The notes beneath the pieces are model-generated. The model was not told the DNA's origin, ran no database searches, and saw only the letters and a list, made by a program, of their open reading frames with translations. Source: Physcomitrium patens (Eukaryota; Streptophyta; Bryopsida; Funariales; Funariaceae). Taken from it: DNA of 64,000 nucleotides. The translations under genes were made by a program, and so were the position numbers. Location of the stretch: assembly GCF_000002425.4 (NCBI RefSeq), contig NC_037255.1, forward strand, positions 24,827,389 to 24,891,388, given 5' to 3'. Each line of letters opens with the position of its first letter. The stretch's first letter is position 1. Positions 1 to 11,468 of this stretch are shown here, piece by piece.

Positions 1-880
1 ACGCCCAGAGACATTTCTCGTTTTAGGACCCGAGGGTGAGCCCATAAAGGATCGCACTCCTCCCCCTTCTGCGATCAAGCTGCGAGACTCAAACGCAGAA
101 CTCTTAAAGGTGCGACTCGATTGAGGTGCAACTCTCACTCCCAAAAACGAGCTGCCCTTAATCGTGGCTCTAGTCCGGGACACACAGGACGAAGAGCTCG
201 CAGCCGCATTGTTTCTCTGCAATGAACTACCCTGGCTATTGACAATCGCGAGGGAAGATGGCGCAATACATCCCAGAGCTGCGGAAACGGCCGCCATAGT
301 GCACAATCAACTGCTACTCCCAGCACTTCCAATTCAAGTTGCGAAATATGCACAACCACGCACACACAACTACAAACACTGCTCCTCTGGGATAAATCAT
401 CAAGTGTCATATGCGCAGCTTGAGTTTCGCTGTGGATCCAACAGATCATTTTATGCATAACCTGCTAGTGGAGGTGGTGCCGCTCAATCCGAAGGGCTCT
501 CGTCACTTCCAAGAAGGCGGTGATTCTTCGTATTGATGTGGACGAATCGAAGCAGTCAGATGGAAGTTTTTTTCTCATGCACCGGTGCCGTTCGATGCGC
601 ACCGCTCTCTCTCGCTCCGTCTCGGATCGAGGAAGAGGAAGAGGAAGGAAATGAAGAGCATCAGCGGTGTGGCCACATGCGACGTTGAAGTGAGCGGCAA
701 GCTTGATCCCGACATGCTCCTTCCAGAGGCTTCGCGCCGCTTCTTCTTCTACTTCAACCTCCTCGACACTTCAGTGTTGTGTCATAGTGTGAAAGCCCTT
801 TCGATCACAACAATATCTTTAAAAAGGATTATTTTATATTTTATATATTTTTCAATAATTTATTTGCTATAGATTTTAAA
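1..880. other. Left-edge GC-richer segment, no recognised gene
   Basis: This stretch is clearly richer in GC and CpG than the AT-rich DNA that follows, so it may be the flank or tail of a gene lying to the left. One plus-strand frame is open from the window edge to a stop near 126 and reads like ordinary protein (about 41 residues, rich in Pro, Asp and Arg). Two further short plus-strand frames (164-460 and 585-872) have no family features I recognise. I see no splice-consistent gene model and do not assign a function. Confidence 0.3.
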
Positions 881-1108
881 ATAATTATGAAATACGGTTT
901 GTATCTTCATTAAAATAATTACACATAGTTATATATCTATCTATTTGAGACAGCTTGGGTATAACACAAAGAAACAAACAAAGAAGTCTTCCGATTGGCA
1001 AAGAAGAGAACTTGAAAAATAAGGAGAATATGAAAATCAGAAAATCAAGGAATGTTAGAGCATGGATGAGCAAGGGAATAGATAAATGCCCAATATCACG
1101 GGTTTTTG

Positions 1109-1152
<44 letters not shown>

Positions 1153-1870
1153 CTTAAATTTGATTAAAACTTTAAATAATATGATCTTACACAATTTCAA
1201 TAAATCATATTTATAAGTTATTTTTTGAAGACAAAACACAATATAATTATATGTTTTTAATAAGATAATGTGATGGATATATAGATAGATGGATAGATAG
1301 ATATTTTGTCTTCACTTATATAAATAATGCAATTAATTTATTAATATTTATACTATATTTTCTATTTAAAAAGTTATCTTATTCAACTCTTATTACAATT
1401 ATCATTTATTTTGTTTAAACTTTAGAAATTAGAATTAATAACGAAATTATGTTTTAAAAAATCAATATTTTATTAAATATTATGTAAAAAATATTCTATG
1501 AATTGATTTAAAAATATTAATATTATTGATATTATAGTGGTAAAATAAAAATATATCTTAAATCAAAATATTTCTCATTTATTAAAAAGTTAAAATATTC
1601 TTTTTTAAATCTACTATCATATTAAATAAAAATCTTAGAAATAAAAAAATAACAAGTTCCAAATATTTTAATATCATGATTTAATTAAACTCAAATTTAC
1701 CTTAATATAGATTTTTTCGAATAATGTTAATTAATTGTGATGTTTAGAATATAGATTTACAAATAAAATATTAATTATTAATTATAAGTAAAAATAAATA
1801 TTTTAAAGTATTTTAACTTTAAAATATTAATAAAATTTAAATAAATTTCTCTCTCTCTCTCTCTCTCTAT

Positions 1871-1908
<38 letters not shown>

Positions 1909-2076
1909 AGATATATAATTATAAATATGTATATATAATTTTATCTAATTTTTAATTTAAAAATTTAGAAGTCTTTTATAAAATGATATATTAAATAATA
2001 TTAAATTAAATATTTAATAAATAATTAAATACTTCAAAAGACTAAAGAAATATATTTATATATAAATATGGAAGAT
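881..2076. repeat. AT-rich intergenic DNA with microsatellites
   Basis: No gene is visible. The DNA is very AT-rich and contains an AT dinucleotide run at about 1,109-1,148, a CT run at about 1,848-1,868 running straight into an AT run to about 1,902, and GATA-like repeats near 1,280-1,300. Short open frames here are made of repeat codons and are not genes. Confidence 0.75.
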
Positions 2077-2583
2077 ATTACGGATATATATATATATATA
2101 TATATATTCTAATATTTATTTATACTATTAAATAAAAATAAAAATAAATAAATTTATTTTATAATATATTCTAGAAAAGCTTCTTAAAAGCTTCATAGAT
2201 GTTGCTTTGACTTTATATATATTTGTAATTGATTAGTAGGTTAGAAACCTAATCAACAAATTAATCACATGTTTGTAGCTTATGAAGCAAGATAAATATG
2301 TAGGATATATATAAAAAACTTGCTTTACAAGTTAAGATATATATCTTGCAAAGTCAACACATTTTGGAGGTCCTATCGGATATCATCACGTAATTCCTAA
2401 TTAAGAGTTTATAAAGAGGCAAAAGCAAAGCCTTCTTCATTCTTGTCAATGCCTTCCTAGTCTTTAGTCTTGTTTCAAGACTTTGTAGTCTTCTAGTCTT
2501 CATGGCAATAGGCATTCTAGTTAATATTACATCACCTTTTGAGTGACTTTCTATTTCTTTTCAGTCATAGAAGAGTGTATTGA
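2077..2583 (+). mobile_element. 5' LTR of chromovirus B
   Basis: This plus-strand LTR pairs with 20,792-21,299. It holds the paired HindIII-like palindromes near 2,175-2,195, a TATA-like stretch near 2,409 and a transcript-start-like sequence around 2,440. The exact left edge is blurred by an AT repeat. The right edge meets minus-strand copy A at a short sequence present in both LTRs. Confidence 0.7.
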
Positions 2584-2870
2584 CTTTGCTAGCCACATGT
2601 CTTATCTTACAAGGCAAGTTAACTATGTATGTGCCACATAGTTGGCTTATTCCACAAGCTACTACATGGAGATAACTTGTTCCACAAGCTATTAATACAT
2701 GGTTAGCTTTTTGGCCAAGTTTCTAACCTATAAACACATCTAAAGTTAAAACTTTATTTATAAAGCTTCTAAGAAGCTTCTCTAAAAGACTTTATGAAAT
2801 TATTCTATATTTACCTACTTCTACTTAATCATATAAGTAACTATTTAGATAAATGTATATGTCCATGACA
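2584..2870 (-). mobile_element. Partial 3' LTR of chromovirus A
   Basis: Read on the minus strand, this starts with TGTC just after a purine-rich tract and carries the paired GAAGCTTC palindromes (about 2,777-2,794) typical of this family. It corresponds to the U3 part of the 8,171-8,719 LTR. Confidence 0.75.
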
Positions 2871-2904
2871 TTATCCCCCTTCTAGGGATGAGTTCCACGA
2901 GGAG

Positions 2905-3336
2905 CAGTCTTCATATGTTGAGGAAGTTTAAGATGCGGAAAATTGTATTTGCTACATACTCCGATCTTTGCTCTCTTTGAAGATGGTTGATAGGTCCTCT
3001 CAACCATCTATAGTGTCTTATATGAGGGCGAAAAGACTACCTTGTTATTTGGTCATTGTTAAGGCCTTCGTAACTTCCTTCAAATAAAACATTTGAAACA
3101 CCGTCAGGAGTTGTTCCTACCTCTAATAAAATCACTAAACATCGGGAGTCTCTTTCAAGGTCGTGATACCAAACATGTTCTATTTTGCCATCTATTCAAG
3201 GAAAGACATGTCGCTCTTGAGGATCTTCATCTCGATTTTGTCATCTTGAAGGTTGTGACAATCACAATGTCTTGTTTGGTAAGTCCGCAAATGAAAGCTC
3301 TTGAGTTCAATCTGCTGGTTGTTGGTACTCCATCTC
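2905..3336 (-). mobile_element. Accessory 3' ORF relic of chromovirus A
   Basis: This region between the chromodomain and the polypurine tract is similar to the small ORF at 16,240-16,551 of copy C. The start context, the early Gln/Ser-rich part and the later Gly-Leu-Asn-Asn-Asp-Gln-like stretch are all recognisable. It is longer than the copy C version. Function is unknown. Confidence 0.6.
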
Positions 3337-3432
3337 ATCACAAATACATAGAAGCTATAAAGAAAGATAGGAGATAGAATGTTATTTTTCTTTGATCTTG
3401 TTTCTTATATAGCAAAGGTTTGCTATTTTTCA

Positions 3433-6400
3433 TCTTGATTTTGATGGATGTCGTTGATGAAAGACTTCAACTTTCTTTATTGCATTTACAAGATTCTTTG
3501 ATGGATCTCATGTGCATTCACTAATATCATATCCATGCCAATGAACAAGATATTCCAACTTATTTCGGTGCCACCTTAAGTCTAAGACTTCTTCCACCTC
3601 AAACTCTTGGTTTTTATCCACTTCTATAGGAGGAGGTGGCATTCGTCTTCTTCCCAAGATATTCACTATCTTATATGGCTCCAGAAGAGATACGTGAAAT
3701 ACAGGGTGGATCTTCATAGACTCCAATAGATGTAATCGATAGGCAACAAGATTGATTTGTTTACAAATAAGAAAAGGTCCTACTCTACGATAATCTAATT
3801 TATCACAAAGACGAGTAGTCTTGATATTACGACGAAGTAACCATACCTTGTCATCCATATTATAATGTGGATGCTCCTTGCGATAGGCATCCGCGTTGGT
3901 CTTTTGTCATTCTTAAGCTTTCTTTAATTGTATCTTCATTATTGTATGTAGCTGTGGCAAGCGATTTGCTAAATCTTTTGCCACAGGATTATCAACGTTT
4001 GAAAAGTCAAAAGTATCAAGATATGGATGATAACCATAATTGGCAAAGAAAGGTGTTTGTTGAGTAGAAAAATGTACTGAATTATTCTATATAAACTCTG
4101 TCAATGATAAAAGAGTTGTCCAATCATCTTAGTGATAGTTGATGGTACATCCCAAATATTGCTTCAAAACTTGATTTACACATTCTGTTTGTCCATCAGT
4201 TTGAAGATGAAAAGCTAAAGAAAGCTTTATATCTACCTTTAAAATCTTGATACAAATTGAGTCCTCTTATCCGATATAATATCCTTTGGCAATCCATGAT
4301 AGTGATAGATATTGTCAATGAAAAGCTTATTTATTTCTTCACATGTGATAGATTTTATACATGGTACAAAATGTGCCATCTTGGTAAAAAGATCTACTAT
4401 CACAAATATAGAGTCATAAGAACTTGAGATTGGAACATCCATGATGAAATCCATAGAAACACAAAACCATGGTTGTTTTGGAATGAGTAATGACTAAAGA
4501 AGTCTATAAGGTCGATGATGAGGAGTTTTTGATCTTGAGCAAACATCACAAGATTGTACAAAATCTTTGACTGCCTTCCATATTTGTAGTCACCAAAAAT
4601 CCTTGGATATTAGTTCCAAAGTTTTATTGTATCCAAAATATCTTGCTACTGGAAAGTCATGACAAGCTTGAAGAATATGTAATCGAGCTTCACCTTTTGG
4701 AACATATAGGCATCCTTCAAAATATAATAAATTATTCTTGAATTCAAACTTGGAAGTATCATGAGACTTAGAGGAAGTATCTTTGATATTTTAAATAAGA
4801 GGATCAGAGGACATGCTTGATTGAATTTGCTTCACAAATATTGAATTAACAGTCAATGTTGATTTTATAGCTTGAAGATGAAAATGCTCGAGCTTCAAGA
4901 GAATTGATCTTTGTTGATGAAAAGATGCATCTCTTTCTTTTGGTATAAGATAAGAATATCTAGAAAGAGCGTCTGATAGACCTTATTATTATCTAGGTTG
5001 ATAAGTGAACTTGAAATTGAATCTAGATAAAGACATACTCCAATGGGCTTAATGACGATTTAAGACACGTGCTAATGTGAAGTACTCAAGGTTCTTACGG
5101 TCTATATATACTATAATTGGACTTAAGGTGCTTTCTAGATAATGATGCTATTCTTAAAATGAATCCACAATTATAAAGAGCTCTTTGTCATGGATTTCAT
5201 AATTAATCTTGACTGCTAAAAATTTCCTCGAATAGAAAGCTATTGGGTGGAGTTTTTCATCTATTCCCATTTTTTACAATACGACACTTATAGCAAAATC
5301 TGACGCATCTATTTCCATAAAAAAGCCTTAGAGAAGGTAATGCAATATAAGATTGATGCAAAAATAAATTCTTTTTTTAAAGCATCAAATGATGCTTCTG
5401 CTTCTTTATTCCACTCAAGTTTGTCTTTATAAGTCAAACGTGGAAGTGGAGCCGCAACTTGAGAAAAATTCTTAATGAAGATTCAATAGTAATTAACAAA
5501 GTCCAAAAAGTATTACACATCTTATACTATTTTTGGAATCTTCTAATGTATGATAGTTTGAACCTTCTTGGGATTCATAAGGCTTTCTTTGGAAATGATG
5601 TATTCTAAAAAGTTAACTTGAATAGTGTGGAGTATACACTTTTTCAACTTGGCATATAATCTTGCATCTCTAAGTTTTTGTAATACATGACGAACATGAA
5701 ATTCATGTTCTTCTGTGTTCTTAGAGTAGATTAGAATGACATCTAAATAGCAAACAATAAAATCATCTAAAAACTCACGAAAAATATCATTAATAAGATG
5801 TTGAAAAATAGTCAGTGTATTCGTGAATCCAAAAGGCATGACATTATATTCAAAATATCCATACCTAGTTTGAAAAGTAGTCTTTCATTCACCTCCTTCT
5901 TTGATATGAACTAAGTTATATGCTCCTCGTAGATCTATTTTGGTATAAATCTTTTCTTGATTGAGTTGGTCAAGAAGTCCTGAAATCAAAGGCAAAGGAT
6001 ACCTATTTTTGATGGTAATCTTGTTGAATCCTCGATAATCTACATACATTCGTAGAGATCCGACTTTCTTTGTTACAAATAAGATAGGAGCCCCGATTGG
6101 AGATTTAGAATGGCGTATGAAGTTCTTTGCCAAATTCTCATCAATATATTCCTTTAATGCAGCCAACTCATTCTGCGATAAGCTATAGATTAGTCCGAAT
6201 GGTGGTTGAGCTCTTTCTTGTAGATGAATTGAACAATCATAAGATCAATGCTCGAGGAGAATATCTGCATTCTTCTTTTCAAAAACATCTTGGAATTCTT
6301 GATATTGGTTAAGAATACCACTTGACGTTGTTTTACCATTAGAAATGGGTGTAGCATATATAACAAAAGATAATCCTTCTTTTGCAGCATGCATAAAAGC

Positions 6401-6895
6401 TTTTGCACCTATCAGTAAAAGTTTGGATGTACTGAACTTACATACTTCTACTTTACTAACCCGATCTTCAATTGTACTATCAAAAAAAGTTAAGATTATG
6501 AGAAATCTAATCTATTTTGAATATTATATTTTTTTAGCCATGATAATGCTAAAATAATTGGATATGAGGAAGATTTTATTACATTAAATACTACTATGAT
6601 GTTATGATCTTTAATTACTACATCTAAAGGAATAGTTTTATGGATAACATTTCTAGAAGACAATGAACGACCATCTATGACTTCTACATGTACGGATTTA
6701 ACTTTCTTCACTAAAGGTATTTTTTGATTTTTGGCAAAATCTTTGTCTATAAAACATGCTGAGGCTCTTGAATCTAACAAGGTAAAGACTTTGTGATTAT
6801 TAGGTCCTAAATATACTTCTATTATAAAACAAGGTGAGGGATCTGAGGAGAGGATAGGACCTTTATTAGGTATTGCACATGATTCCAACTGCACG
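3433..6895 (-). mobile_element. pol region of chromovirus A (relic)
   Basis: Minus-strand frames give, in order, an aspartic protease region (about 6,500-6,890), reverse transcriptase (about 5,540-6,170), RNase H and the integrase zinc-binding part (about 4,500-5,300, weaker), the integrase core (about 4,240-4,460) and the integrase tail with chromodomain (about 3,440-3,860). The order protease-RT-RNase H-integrase-chromodomain is that of Ty3/gypsy chromoviruses. The reading is interrupted many times. Confidence 0.8.
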
Positions 6896-6949
6896 GTCTC
6901 TATTGTAGCTAGAGAAACTCGTTTTTTGAGACATTATCTTCTTTGGTAA

Positions 6950-7955
6950 TTGTGCTCCTCATTTTGTAATTGCATTGCTTCTTTGGACATTATTGAGCAG
7001 TGTGCTTAGCTTCTCCACAATATAAACATAATCCTTCTTGGCAACGTTGAGTCCATTCCTACTTCGTAAGAAGTTTAAAATATATCATATCAATTTACAT
7101 TCGTTCCGGCTTTGATGAATACATTTTAAAAAACTTGAGAGCTGTTGCCAATACTTGACTTGTTCTTTTTCAATCAAATCTTTATTCTTGATGCCTTTCA
7201 AATAAATAATTGTCGTATGCAATGGCTTGAGTAATAAATTATTCTAAAGATTCTACTTTTGACATTGTTAATAACAAATCTTTGATGCTATCTTTCAACC
7301 TATATCAAAATTGGTTGATAAGTGCTTTGTCATTCTAGTCCATGTCGCAAGCAAGGTTTTAGAATTTGGCTGATTGTGATCCTTACCGTAAGGATAAAAG
7401 CTTGGTCTATGCTACTTGTTTTTGATGACTTTCTCCAAATGTGGCCGTAAGCACTTGTAGGAATGAATTCAAATCATAAAAGAGTCATGAATCTTTTTCC
7501 ATTAAAGGTGCAAACCAAGAGAGAGCATTATCTGATAGTAGTGTGTCTATGAATCCGACTTGGGTAAATCAATCAGGATATTGGAAATGGTGCAACCTTA
7601 GATAGAGCTTGATTTGTTGCAAAAATCTTTGAAATTTTGATCTTATTCCATGAAACTTCTTAGGCATACTAATCCCTCTTCCTGTCATACTTATAGAAGC
7701 AAAACTCCCTGGATTTGGTTGTGACGTTGATCTACTTGCTTCTTTCAATTGTACAACTTCTTGCCATAAACTCTGAATTTTTTTCATAGGCATAGGCATA
7801 ATACTTCTATGATTCACATTGGAAATATGTGAGATTTCCACTTTTAGAGTATTGACTAGCTCATGAAGATCTGCCATAGTTGCAAATCTATTCTCACTTT
7901 CGTTGAGAGTAGCATCCATAATCTTTCCTTCCATAGACAACTCAAATGAATTCAA
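6950..7955 (-). mobile_element. gag region of chromovirus A (relic)
   Basis: The best preserved part (7,569-7,955, minus) aligns with copy C gag, including the shared stretch for a capsid-like segment with the pattern Pro-Lys/Glu-Lys-Phe-His/Asp-Gly followed by Ser-Lys-Phe. The zinc-knuckle end lies near 6,990-7,060. It is broken. Confidence 0.7.
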
Positions 7956-8157
7956 AAGTTAAATTAGAGGAGGGTAATCCGCAACCTCTAAAAACAAATC
8001 TCACAAAGAGGGATAATCCACTCTCTTTAAACAAAAAATCAGTATTAGAAAATAAGATTTTTTATTTAAAGATGGATAGTTCGCAACCTTTAAAATATAA
8101 TAATAGAATTGGGATACTCCACTCACTTCTAAAAAAAGATAGAAATAATATGTTAGC

Positions 8158-8168
8158 ACTCTTGTCAA
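8158..8168 (-). promoter_or_regulatory. Self-priming primer site of copy A
   Basis: Two bases inside the 5' LTR, the minus strand reads TTGACAAGAGT. This is the exact reverse complement of the LTR sequence whose minus-strand start is at 8,346, 31 bp after the TATA box (start about 8,377). This is the expected layout of a self-primed element. No tRNA-iMet-type primer site is present. Confidence 0.7.
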
Positions 8169-8170
8169 AT

Positions 8171-8719
8171 TATCAAAGACATGAATCTCGAAGAAAGAGA
8201 ATCCTCAATACATTCTTCTATCAGTGAAGAGAACTAGAAAGTCAGTCAAAAGGTGATGTAATATTAACTAGAATGGCTATTGTCAAGAACAAGAAGACTA
8301 AAAAGTCTTGAAACAAGACAAAGACTAGAAAGGCGTTGACAAGAGTGAAGAAGGCTTCACTCTTGCCTCCATATATACTATCTAACTAAGAGCTACATGG
8401 CGATGTCTTATATGACTTCCAACATGTATTGACTTTGCTAGCCACATGTCTTATCTTGCAAGGCAAGTTATTTATGTATGCGCCACATAGTTAGCTTGTT
8501 CTACAAGCTACTATACGGAGATAACTTATTCCACAAGCTACCAATATATGGTTAGCTTTTTGACAAAGTTTCTAACCTACAAACACATCTAAAGACAAAA
8601 CCATATCTATGAAGCTTCTAAGAAGCTTCTCTAGAAGACTTTATAAAATTATTCTATATTTATCTACTTCTACTTAATCATATAAGTAACTATTGAGGTA
8701 AATTTATATGTCAGTGATA
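8171..8719 (-). mobile_element. 5' LTR of chromovirus A
   Basis: This minus-strand LTR of about 549 bp has TG...A-type ends, paired GAAGCTTC palindromes (about 8,611-8,631), a TATA box at about 8,371-8,377 and a probable transcript start near 8,346. It is similar throughout to the copy C LTRs but clearly diverged. Confidence 0.8.
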
Positions 8720-10628
8720 GAGAGTGGATTATTCTTCTTTGTAGAAATTTTTATTTTATATTAAAGCTTGTAGAATATTTTCTTCTAATTTAACTTGTAA
8801 ATTTGTTAAGTTGTTTGAAAGGCAAGGAAACATCATGGATGCTATACTTGGTGGAAGTGAGAATAGATTTTAGAACTATTGCTGATCTTCAAATACTTAT
8901 CAATACTCTTAGAGTAGAAATTTCACTCATCATAAGTGCAAGCCATGCAAGTACTAATCCTATACTTGTAGAAAAAGTCTAGAGTCTATCTCAAAAAGTT
9001 GTACAATTGAAGGAAGAAAATAAATCAACTTCACAACTAAATTCATGAAATTTTTCTTCTACAAGTATAATAAAGATAAAGATTAATATGCCTGAGAAGT
9101 TTGATGGAAAAAGATCAAAATTTTGAAGATTTTTACAACAACTTAAGCTGTATCTAAGATTGCATTCCTTCTAATATTCTAATGGATTTATAAGTATACT
9201 TATAAGTATTCTATCATAAGTATTCTTCATAAGTATTATAAGTATTAAGTATAAGTATTATAAATATAAGTATTATCATAAGTATTATAAGTATAAGTAT
9301 TATCACTTATAAGTATTATAAGTATAAGTATTATCACTTATAAGTATTATAAGTATAAGTATTATCACTTATAAGTATTATAAGTATAAGTATTATCACT
9401 TATAAGTATTATAAGTATAAGTATTATCACTTATAAGTATTATAAGTATTATAAGTACTATCACTTATAAGTATTATAATAAGTATTATCACTTATTATA
9501 AGTATTATTATTACTTATAAGTATTATTATTACTTATAAGTATTATAAGTATTATCACTTATCACTTATAAGTATTCCTCATAAGTATTCTATCTAGAAG
9601 TACTAACATTTGGTTTGTACTATTAATGAAAAAAGTTTTCCAACTCTTTTATATTTTGAATTCATTGCTAAAAGTATTTTTGGCTATATTTGGAGATAGT
9701 GATCATATAAGAGTAGCAGAAATCAAGTTCTTTTCTTTACAATAAGGATCACAATCAGCTATTTTATATATTGCTAAATTTCAAAATCTCACTTTTGATA
9801 TAGATTTAAATGACAAAGTCCTTATCAATTAATTTTGATATAGATTGAAAGATAACATCAAAGATTTGTTATTGACAATGCCAAAAGCAAAATCAATAGA
9901 AAAATTTATTCCTCAAGCTATTTCATGTAACAATTGATTATTTAAAAGGCATCAAGAACAAAAACTTAGCTAGAGAAGAATAAGCCAAGTAATGATGGCA
10001 GCTTCAAAGAATTTTAAAACTTATTTTTTAAGACTATAACTAATATAAATTGATATAATATATTTCATATCTTTTATTAAGCAAAAAAAAGACTCACATC
10101 GTGAAGAAGGTTTGTACTTATATTATGAAGAAGCTAAACTCATTACTTAACATAATCCAAAGAAGCAATGTAATCACAAAATGAGGAGCATGATTACTAA
10201 AGAAGACAATGAGTCAAAAAACAAGTCTTTTCAACTACAATAGGGATCATGCCATTAGAATCATATGCAATACCTACTGAAGATCCTATTCTCTTTTCAA
10301 ATCTCTCACCTTGTTTTACAATAGATGTGTTTAGGACCTAAAAATCACAAAGTCTTTACATTATTAGATTTAAGAACCTCAGTTTGTTTTATAGAGGTAG
10401 ACTTTTTTAAGAAACAAAAAATATCTTTAGTCAAAAAAACTAAATTTATATATGTAGAAATCATAGATAATTATTTTTTGTCCTTTAGAGATGTTACTTA
10501 TGAGACTCTTCTTTTAGATATAGGAATTAAAGATCATAATAAAATAATAATATTTAATGTGATAAAATCTCCTTTTAATTTAATTATTTTAGGATTATTG
10601 TAGTTAAAAAAATATAATCCTAAGATAG
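8720..10628 (+). mobile_element. Leader, gag and protease relic of chromovirus B
   Basis: After copy A the plus-strand element resumes with its leader, then a gag relic (about 8,838-10,215) holding the 31-bp tandem array, and a protease region (about 10,320-10,625) similar to the start of pol in copy C. Many breaks are present. The right end passes into partial LTR D. Confidence 0.7.
9195..9590. repeat. 31-bp tandem array built from ATAAGTATT units
   Basis: An AT-rich minisatellite sits inside the old gag of copy B. The core unit is 31 bp and repeats almost perfectly from about 9,290 to 9,440. It is itself made of ATAAGTATT-like sub-units joined by TATCACTT. Both edges degenerate into shorter variants. 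The flanking gag sequence also contains single ATAAGTATT-like words, which suggests local expansion. Confidence 0.85.
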
Positions 10629-10917
10629 ATTTTAAACTAGGGACTACGTGGCGACATTCTATAGGATCTCTAATATGAATTGACTTTATAGGACATATGC
10701 CTTGACTTACAAGGCAAGTTTTTCTACGTGTGAACCACATAGTTAGCTTGGTCTTTAAGCTAACAACATGTGTGGTACATGGCCAACTTGTTGACTACGT
10801 TTCTAATCCCAAAAAGTCAATTAAAGATACCTATAAAGTCAAAGTAGCGACTATGAAGCTTTTAGGAAGCTTCCATATCAAATACTATAGAATTAACTTA
10901 CTTTTACTTACTTTTAC
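10629..10917 (-). mobile_element. Partial LTR D, left piece
   Basis: This is a minus-strand LTR fragment of the same family, with the palindromic AAGCTT pair near 10,856-10,875. It continues at 17,136-17,194 on the far side of copy C. It lies inside copy B between the protease and RT regions. Only the U3 side of the LTR is present. Confidence 0.75.
10913..10917. repeat. Target-site duplication of copy C, left (TTTAC)
   Basis: TTTAC directly precedes the first LTR base and recurs directly after the last LTR base at 17,131-17,135. This is the 5-bp duplication expected for a Ty3/gypsy insertion. Confidence 0.9.
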
Positions 10918-11455
10918 TGTCACGGACATACATATAATTACCTATATGAATAGATAAAAGTATGTAAAAGTAGATAAAAGTAGGTTAATTGTGTAATATC
11001 TTCTAGAAAAGCTTCTTAGAAGCTTCATAGACGCTGCTTTGACTTTATAGGAGTCTATAGTTGACTTTTAGGCTAGAAACTTGGTCAACAAGTTAGCCAT
11101 GTGCCACACATGTTGGAAGCTTAAAGAATAAGCTAACTACGTGGTCCATCCATAGAAAACTTGCCTTGCAAGCAAAGGCATGTGGCCTAGAAAGTCAACA
11201 TATATTGGAGGTCTTATAGAACATCGCCATGTGGCTTCTAGTTAGATAGTATATATAGAGGCAAGAGTGAAGCCCTCTTCACTCTTGTCAACTCCTTTCT
11301 TGCTTCTAGTCTAGTTTCAAGGGTCTCTAGTTTTCTTGTATTTTGGCAATAGCCATTCTAATTTCTTTCTTAATATACATATTTCTATTTTGTCCTATTT
11401 CTTTGAGAAAAGTCTCACTTACTCTTTAGCTTTCATCGAGTTCTTGTCTTTGACA
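10918..11455 (+). mobile_element. 5' LTR of chromovirus C
   Basis: 538 bp, TGTCACGG to TTGACA. It contains the paired AAGCTT/GAAGCTTC palindromes (11,006-11,026), a TATA box (11,250-11,257) and a probable transcript start at 11,281. It differs from the 3' LTR at about four sites. Confidence 0.95.
11250..11291 (+). promoter_or_regulatory. TATA box and probable transcript start of copy C
   Basis: TATATATA begins at 11,250. The 11-nt word ACTCTTGTCAA at 11,281-11,291 begins 31 bp downstream, where a plant TATA promoter would start transcription. The same 31-bp spacing is found in copies A and E. The word is the exact complement of the primer site at 11,458-11,468. Confidence 0.65.
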
Positions 11456-11457
11456 GA

Positions 11458-11468
11458 TTGACAAGAGT
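11458..11468 (+). promoter_or_regulatory. Self-priming primer site of copy C
   Basis: TTGACAAGAGT lies two bases after the LTR end and is perfectly complementary to the presumed 5' end of the element's own RNA (11,281-11,291). The plant tRNA-iMet site (TGGTATCAGAGC-like) is absent. Tf1 and sushi elements of fungi and vertebrates prime in this way. Confidence 0.75.

Larger units (their letters stand above)
2584..8719 (-). mobile_element. Chromovirus copy A, nested in B, decayed
   Basis: This is a minus-strand Ty3/gypsy chromovirus inserted into the front of copy B. In its own 5' to 3' order it has an LTR (8,719-8,171), an 11-nt self-priming site (8,168-8,158), gag (about 7,955-6,950), pol with protease, RT, RNase H, integrase and chromodomain (about 6,895-3,433), an accessory ORF region (about 3,336-2,905), a polypurine tract and a partial 3' LTR (2,870-2,584). 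Protein matches to copy C are clear over the whole of pol. It has many breaks, so it is a fossil, but it is better preserved than B. Confidence 0.85.

Noticed and set aside
955-1149. Plus-strand open frame of 64 codons
   Set aside because: Its end is Tyr-Ile repeats encoded by a TA microsatellite and its start has no family features.
3093-3377. Plus-strand 94-codon frame as a host gene
   Set aside because: It lies antisense to the accessory region of chromovirus A and has no independent support.
9195-9590. Regular short repeats that could suggest a CRISPR-like array
   Set aside because: The units are contiguous without unique spacers, are AT-only words, and lie inside a plant retroelement; this is a minisatellite.
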